From contig NC_084898.1 in assembly GCF_958979055.1 (NCBI RefSeq), positions 1,436,001 through 1,500,000 of the forward strand: a DNA stretch of 64,000 nt, given 5' to 3'. The stretch comes from Alnus glutinosa (lineage: Eukaryota; Streptophyta; Magnoliopsida; Fagales; Betulaceae). Position numbers and translations under genes: made by a program. Below, piece by piece: positions 50,932 to 64,000 of the stretch. Position 1 is the first letter of the stretch. Each line of letters starts with the position of its first letter. A model generated the notes under the pieces. That model did not search any database. It had not been told where the DNA came from and saw only the letters and a program-made list of their open reading frames with translations.

Positions 50932-51643
50932 CTAGCTATAGATCAAGGTAATGAATATAGTCATACTACTGCTAACAAGAATCAAAACCCAACCTCTACT
51001 TGTCTGGCATATCTTATCAGACTGCCAGGCTCCAAAAAAAGTGAAAATTTTTGCTGAAACTAGCTTGAGAATTGCAAAGCACACAGAGAATAGACTGACT
51101 GCTAGAACAGCAAGCTCTTTACTTTCCAAACTAGCTTGATCGCTTACAACCTTTTCAACATCTAACCTGTGGTAATAAAGGAAAAAAAAATGTCAGGTAC
51201 AGTAAGTGGGAAAAACATGAAAATAAATGGAAAGCAAATATGCACAAAATATAGTATATAAAGAAGTCATTAGACATAATAAGAAGAATGGATGGGATAA
51301 TAACGAGAGAAGCAACTTATTTTCAAGTGCCATTCCAACTACCTATTACAGTTGGTTTGAGAATGAGAAATAGTAAAGGTTTTGCTGATTTTCAGAATAT
51401 TAAAGAATTCTGAAGCCAGTAAAAAATCATTCTGCTAACATTGTAAAGCATAGCAGTTATAGCTTTAATCTCAGCATTATTATGATAAAGAAACAAGAGA
51501 TATTTGTTTTTTGTGCCACTTTTGGGACTAAGTCTCATACTCTCATCTAAGAAGCGGCAGATTGTTGATTGACAACTTCAGAACAATAAAATGGGAAACA
51601 ATCCATCTAGTAATAGAAGACATTCTAATTCTAAAAAATAAAT

Positions 51644-51685
<42 letters not shown>

Positions 51686-51965
51686 AGAAGAAGAAAAGAA
51701 AAAAAGAAAGGAAAACAACTCTACCAATCACTGTTTGCAGCCTTTGAGGAAGATAATTAACAAATGAATAGAGAAGGTATAAAGGAACTCTGATGACAAA
51801 ATAGACATATTCCCTACCTTAGCATGTTATTTTCTCTGACCAATGCTTCCATTTGAGATGAGACAAGGGCTTTCCATAACTGAAGGTTAGCAATTCCTTT
51901 TTCCTGCAGAAAGGAAGGATCCAAACAATTAGGTGGATGCACAAAGCTACTCAGCCACAGAGAGA

Positions 51966-51996
<31 letters not shown>

Positions 51997-54321
51997 AAGA
52001 AGTCAGACAGTACCATACTCTCCTTCCAGCCCAAGAGATCTTTGATCTCTCCTCTACTTTTCTCCAAAAGCGACAATATTCTCACTAGCTCCTTATCAAG
52101 CTCTGGTAGAACATCCCCTTGTCTTTGGTTCAATTCTTTGACATACTCCTCCAGAACAGATAAGTTCAACTCTAGGGACCTTACCTTCTGCATCAAAATC
52201 TTCAGAACAGTGTCACCAGGTATTCTACCACTTGGCTGTTGTCTAACCTCTACTACAGGATCAGGAATGCTGTTCAAAATTGCCGAAGATTTTGTTGCGG
52301 CTACATTGAGCTTTTGTCCATCATTGCCACTCTCTACCCCTACACCAGCAGCAGTCTCAGTGGCATTTTGAACTTCACCCTCTCTTTTACTGTCAACTGG
52401 ACCAACTTCTTGTTTTAAAGAAGGCATTGCAGTTGAATTAGGACCTGGCAATTTGCTGGGAACAGGCACTGCAGAAGTCACAATAAGATCTTCAAGCATC
52501 TGCTCCATTGCATCAACACCATACACCTCTACAACACTCAATGTGCAGTAGAACTCTGATCCATAATGACTAAGTAAATTTAACTTCAAGTATCGTACCC
52601 ATTTAGGTTCGGGCAGCTTAAAGCACTGTGCATGCTTGACATTAGCAGCAACAAAAGTTCCCAAAGGGGACCATGTTTCTGTTGGATAACTTAAACTGCC
52701 AGACAATGCAAACTCCTTGAAATTAGAAGAATAATGTTCAAAGTTTGCAATTTTGACAGTAACAACCAGAGTCTCTTCTGCAAGCTCGATCACCACAAAC
52801 TTCTCCCCCACAGAACAAGGATTTCTCAAGTACTTGTCATGATCCTTTCCCAAAATGTTACTAGCTCCTTTTGCTTCCTTATTATGAGCCACCACCTTTG
52901 CACCCTTAGATGCAGAGGCATAGTCGTATGCTGTTCCATCAAGTTCAAGCCGGTGGGTGATGTTAACAAGCTGGCTTGGCGTGGCTCTACTTTTTTCTTG
53001 CCTTGTTATGTTTCGGAACTCATCAAGATTGAGATAGGCGGGATTGGGAGTCCTCCCACTTGGAAGTTGTTCTGCTTGAATTGTTTTGTCTTCTTGTGGT
53101 TCTTGCGGTTGTACTTCACATGCTAAAGCAGCATAACCTACAACACTCCAAACTACTTCCACACTATTTTTCTCCGGACGTGATTTGTTGGAATTTGCAA
53201 AGTTGTGATGAACATTGGGATTGTTACAGCCAGTTGACATATTAAGCTCTAAAATCCCGTTCGTGTAGGTATTGCTTCCGTTTGTGATATATGAATATGC
53301 ATGGTCACCAAGCTCATCATTGCAAGCACTAGGAGGAGTGCTTCTGTTATCAGGAAGTGAATTCCCTGAAGTACATTTACTTCAATCAATATGACAGCAT
53401 GTAAGATAAAAATAAATGATACAGCCCCAACTTTCAAGGAACAAAATAGATGATAAAAGTCTAAATTTTTCAATTTGCTAAAAGCACACAAATCATTATC
53501 ACAAAATGGAATCTTATGAAAAGATAACATTCTGTAAAAATATATTGATAAATCAATTAAATTTACACCCTCCTATCAGTGGGTCAGTGGTAGTTCATCA
53601 AATCCAAATCCACCCGTTTTAAGATTTCAAGGCTTTTTATTTTTTCTTTTTTCTTTCACTGTCTTCTCAGAAACCAAAGGTTGCAGAAAAACCACAGGAA
53701 AGGAAAAAAAAAGGCATGAATGGAACTCTATATGGTAAAATTTCCAAATAAAAATGTCAAATTCTTACTAATCTAAGTCGTGTATAATTACTTGGCTAAC
53801 TAACTAAACTAAGTCTTAGACAAGCAATTAATTAGTGCATTAATTCTATTCCACGTTTATTTGGCTATTTTAGATTGATTCCCCACTCTCGTAGGAGGTA
53901 AACACCAGATATAAAGGCTTCAACTTTCAACTCTTTTGTTTGGTTTTCTCGAAAACAAACACAGAAGAAAGCAAAATAAAAACAAACATAACCCATACAA
54001 AAGAAGGAATTCACCTATAATCCAAACCCATTAACCAACAAAAAAATTTAAAAAAAAAATTACAAACTGGGTAAGAAAAGTTGCAGAACCCAGATAAAAT
54101 GGAACACAAGTAGGTGGCAATTTACCTCCATTGCCATGGCCAAGACCAAGTCTGAAGTAGAACAAGAAGACAAAGCACCAAAGTGAGAAGATCAAAGACA
54201 AGGAAAGCTCATAGAAGCTCCTCCTCTTGTTGTTGCCGCCATCTCTGCTACAGTTGCTTTTGCTGTTGTCGTCGAAGTTTTGGCCTTTGGTAGTTAAGGA
54301 CACGCTCCGAGGCTTCTTCAT
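50932..54321 (-). CDS. Mid-SUN domain protein (SUN3/SUN4/SUN5 group)
   Basis: SUN proteins of this plant group sit in the ER and nuclear envelope, have the SUN domain in the middle, and are thought to link membranes to protein quality control or the nuclear envelope. Four exons: 54321-54126, 53365-52014, 51903-51818, 51166-50932, giving 622 residues, close to the family's ~600-660. TM1 is at about 37-58 ([17 protein letters not shown]). The SUN domain spans roughly 190-350: [100 protein letters not shown] coiled coil follows (about 440-515). Two C-terminal TMs: [20 protein letters not shown] and [19 protein letters not shown]. All splice phases agree. Intron 2 has a 29-G run next to the 5' splice site. 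Confidence 0.93.
51968..51996. repeat. 29-base G homopolymer in a SUN-gene intron
   Basis: An unbroken G run, C in the transcript, beginning 17 bases inside the intron whose donor is at 52013. G runs of this size are rare in AT-rich plant DNA and can form quadruplexes; sequencing error in its length is possible. Confidence 0.9.
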
Positions 54322-55711
54322 CTCTCATTCGCGCAGAAAAAAGCTGTGGAGATTCGGTTTTATTCTGGGTCTCACTTGTCTCTTCCAACAGAAATTGATA
54401 GAGAGAGAGAGAGAGTTCCTCGGAAACTGGAGAGACACGAACTAGAATCACTAGATTAATGTCGTATTTGGTTTTGTGTGGCTATTTTTGTCTGTGTCTC
54501 GCGGAAACTACTTTGTGCCATGAACATGTGGGGCGTGGCTAGCCGTTGTTGCAACTTTGATGGACCAAGTGTGTGCTAAAGTTAAGGGTGATTTGAGTTG
54601 AATTAGTTTTGACAATTAGAGCAACATGCCCACATCGGGCATCGAACCAATTTAGTTTGAATATAATCAACAATTTTCTTTTTATTTTTTATTTTTTTTT
54701 TGCTATGCAAATATAATACAAATTTAAATTCGGTTACGTTATCTGTTTAGATTGGAACACGTTCTTTCTATATTTTGTATCTCATTATCTGTTTAAATTG
54801 AAACACGTGTTTTTTATGTCTTGTTATGAGATACGTGTCTCAATTGCACCGAGTCAACTTTAACTAAAATTAGACTCAAGCCAGATCTCGTCTACTTAAT
54901 CGACCAAGTTCAAATTCCATGGTAATATAATATTTTTTTTTTATTTTTTTTTGTCTTATTACCAAGATCTTCTAGACTTTCTAAAAGTATCCACAATCAT
55001 TTATGCATTTTGGATTTATATGTAAAACCCCTAACCAAACTCCTAAAAAACATCCTCATTTAGTTATCTAAACCGAATACATTTTATATTTCATCTATTG
55101 TGATTACCCAATTGAAGGAAAGCACTATAGATAAATACAAAGTTTTTTTTTTTTTTTTTATGATTTTCTCTTTCCCTCTCTTTTCTTTATTCATTTCTCT
55201 CTCTTTCGTCAAAGAGCAAAAAGAGCAAGTATATGTTGAGAAAATGAAATAAAGAAAGAATATTAGATGTAGAGTGTATTTGAAAAGTCATTAATTAAAG
55301 TAGAAAAAGTAGCTTTTGCTAGCTATTTTAGATAGAAATGTAGAAAAATTATTGTAAATGCTCTAAGGAATTAAATGGTGGAAACTTAGGCATATATCAA
55401 TATTTATCACTTTATTATTTATTATATTTACTATCATCTATGGTAAATAATAAATATGATAAATACTAATATGACAAAATATCCACAAAAAAAAAAATTA
55501 ATAGTTGAAATTCAAAAAAATTTACTCGGATAATGCCATTGAAATTCTAGGGAATCTACCATCCAAGTAAAAGAAATGTTCCTACAATCTTGACTAATAG
55601 AAATGTTGTAGTAGTCCAAGTGATCGAACCCCAAAATGGGAGGCATTGAAGAAATAGCACCCAAGTAACAAAGACATCTTTTTAATCTTATTTATCACTT
55701 TCATTTGAGTA

Positions 55712-55856
55712 ATGTTACTCTTCACACTCATTTATCACAGGCTAACATGATGTATTTTAAATGACTTCTCATGTCAGTCACTTAAAAAAATATAAAAGAA
55801 AAACCACTTAAAACACTTTACATCAGTCTGTATAAAATTGGTATAAAATGTAACAT
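55712..55856. repeat. MITE of the 41085-41202 family
   Basis: 'gtaatgttactcttcacac' at the left pairs with 'aaaatgtaacattac' at the right, and 'atgtattttaaatgactt' with 'ccacttaaaacactttaca'. Immediately to its right, 55875-55990, is another small fold-back ('catcccacaaaa' / 'ttttgtgggata'). Confidence 0.55.
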
Positions 55857-55990
55857 TACTACTCTTTCAATTAAGTAATGCTACATACCAAACATCCCAC
55901 AAAACTTACACGGTCACGAGTTGTGTCTTGAACTAGCAATCTATATTAATAGACCTTGACATGTCAATTTTGTGGGATATTTATACGATA

Positions 55991-56106
55991 AAGAAATGAT
56001 ACTTCATACACTTCTATCCCTCTCCTATCACACCCACTATGCGGACAAAAGAAAATAAAATAAAATAAAATTTTGCATGCTAGGGTCTTTGCAAGTCTGA
56101 GGAAAA

Positions 56107-56140
<34 letters not shown>

Positions 56141-56713
56141 AAAGCTCTCACTCTCTGCAAGTCTCAACAAAGCTGCAGAAAAAAATAATAATAATAAAAT
56201 AAAATTTATGCCACCAGCAACCATTAGTGCATGGACTATATCATGACATATATTCATCTTCATTGATGCCACCTCAGTTTCTCAAACAATTCGTAACTAC
56301 CAGTATTCCAACAATTAATAATAATAATAATATTAACAACAACAATAATAATAACAATCCACCAACATATAGTAAAAAATACAAAGGAGAACATTCCACT
56401 ATAACCCTCATTGTAACAATCCACCAGGCAAGAGAGACCCGGCTAGAAGAGAGAGAGTTCAGGCGAGGGAGAGATTTTCAGGCTAAAAAGGTAGAGCTTT
56501 TCCGGCGAAAAGTGATATTTTCTGGCTAGAAGGGAGAGGGTCTGGCGAGAGAGAGATTTCAAAAAAAAAAAATTCTCCTGCAGCTTTGTTGAGACTTGCA
56601 GAGGCCGTAGCATGTGATTTTTTAAATTTTTTTTTTTTTTTTTTCTTTTCTTTGGTCCACGTAGGATGGGTATAATAGGAGAGGGATAAAAGTGTATGAG
56701 GTAGCATTTCTCT
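55991..56713. repeat. Nested inverted-repeat element (~720 bp)
   Basis: Outer arms of about 56 bp (55991-56046 and 56655-56713) pair 'tatccctctcctatcacacc' with its near-complement. Inside, a second pair of arms (about 56153-56182 and 56571-56605) matches 'ctctgcaagtctcaacaaag' with 'ctttgttgagacttgcagag'. Between the inner arms lie AAT-type trinucleotide runs and Arg/Glu-coding 'gagaga' purine repeats. Target duplication not clear. Confidence 0.55.
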
Positions 56714-56744
56714 ATACAATATGTAGCATTACTCCTTTCAATTA

Positions 56745-56924
56745 GAGAAAAGATCCCTACACTCATTTCTCACAACAGCTCCACAACAAGCTGACGTGGC
56801 TGGTAATATTTTATTATTTTTTTGTTTTGTTTTCATTTCTTTTGTAAAAAATTAATAAAATATTACCAACCACGTCAGCTTGTTGTGGAGCTGTTGTGAG
56901 AAATGAGTGTAGGGATCATTTCTC
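56745..56924. repeat. Mutator-like MITE with perfect 9-bp target duplication
   Basis: 180 bp with ~70-bp nearly perfect arms: 'gatccctacactcatttctc' then 'acaacagctccacaacaagc' at the left are mirrored at the right. The 9-mer tttcaatta occurs at 56736-56744 and 56925-56933. Near-identity of the arms suggests a fairly recent insertion. Confidence 0.8.
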
Positions 56925-57242
56925 TTTCAATTATATCTACGAATGGCCAACCCCAACAAAGAGTGAAAAAATCTATAACAGAAGATATCAATCTAACCAT
57001 TCATATTAACAAATACACCAAAATTGCAGGATGACTCTCTCTCCCTTCTTGATGATGTTTTACTCGAGGATGCCATATGCCATTCCTTTTTCTTTTTTTA
57101 ATAAGTACTTGACCTTAAGAGGAGGGGAATGAGATATTTGAACTAGTAGTCTCCGCTTCATGATGCATGGTCTCTGGTAGGCCAAGTCTGATGTGAGCGG
57201 ATATCAAATATGGAACTGCACCACGTATCTCATTCATTAGGT

Positions 57243-64000
<6,758 letters not shown>

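Larger units (their letters stand above)
54322..57242. other. Intergenic between FTSH12 and the SUN gene
   Basis: No gene recognised. The half nearer FTSH12 is a cluster of MITEs (55712-56924). The frame at 56227-56529 lies inside one of them and is not a gene. Confidence 0.55.

Noticed and set aside
56227-56529. 100-codon frame with Asn run and Arg/Glu tail
   Set aside because: Lies wholly inside a nested inverted-repeat element; the composition reflects AAT and GAGA repeats.

Overview
This window is nuclear DNA from a flowering plant. Genes carry short exons and canonical GT-AG introns. Their products belong to plant-specific families: a plastid KAS I condensing enzyme, a DCD-domain NRP protein, a PADRE/DUF4228 protein, a CxxC-rich glutaredoxin-like protein, KELP, SKIP8, a mid-SUN protein and FTSH12. 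The gaps are AT-rich and full of miniature inverted-repeat transposons and LINE debris. The protein sequences look like a woody rosid; Fagales is a guess from repeat style and is not proven here.

Layout. 1-6.7 kb: repeats only. 6.7-10.5 kb (-): KAS I-type 3-oxoacyl-ACP synthase, eight exons, one probable GC-AG intron. 10.5-17 kb: MITEs. 17-19.1 kb (+): NRP-like DCD protein with a 51-bp coding minisatellite. 19-27.7 kb: LINE pieces, hAT-type MITEs, a long (TA)n. 27.7-28.3 kb (-): PADRE protein. 32.75-33.9 kb (+): intronless GC-rich glutaredoxin-like gene whose natural start appears to be CTG. 35.9-37.8 kb (+): small PP2C-type phosphatase. 38.3-40.0 kb (-): KELP/PC4 coactivator with a tRNA-derived SINE in an intron. 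42.0-44.0 kb (-): unknown plastid-targeted Cys/Gly-rich protein, 3' end unresolved. 44.7 kb (-): tRNA-Gln(CUG). 45.7-48.7 kb (-): F-box protein SKIP8. 50.9-54.3 kb (-): mid-SUN protein. 55.7-56.9 kb: MITE cluster. 57.2 kb to the window edge (-): 3' two-thirds of FTSH12, with a hAT MITE and a LINE fragment in introns.

The genes do not form a pathway or cluster; each is an independent housekeeping or regulatory locus. KAS I, the 42-44 kb protein and FTSH12 are plastid proteins, which is common and does not imply linkage. I found no convincing new multi-gene system. The most informative oddities are the CTG start of the glutaredoxin-like gene, the GC-AG intron in KAS I, loss of both zinc-binding histidines in the FTSH12 protease motif, the coding minisatellite in NRP, and MITE families with clear 8-, 9- or 10-bp target duplications. 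Exon borders were read by eye from splice consensus and frame continuity.
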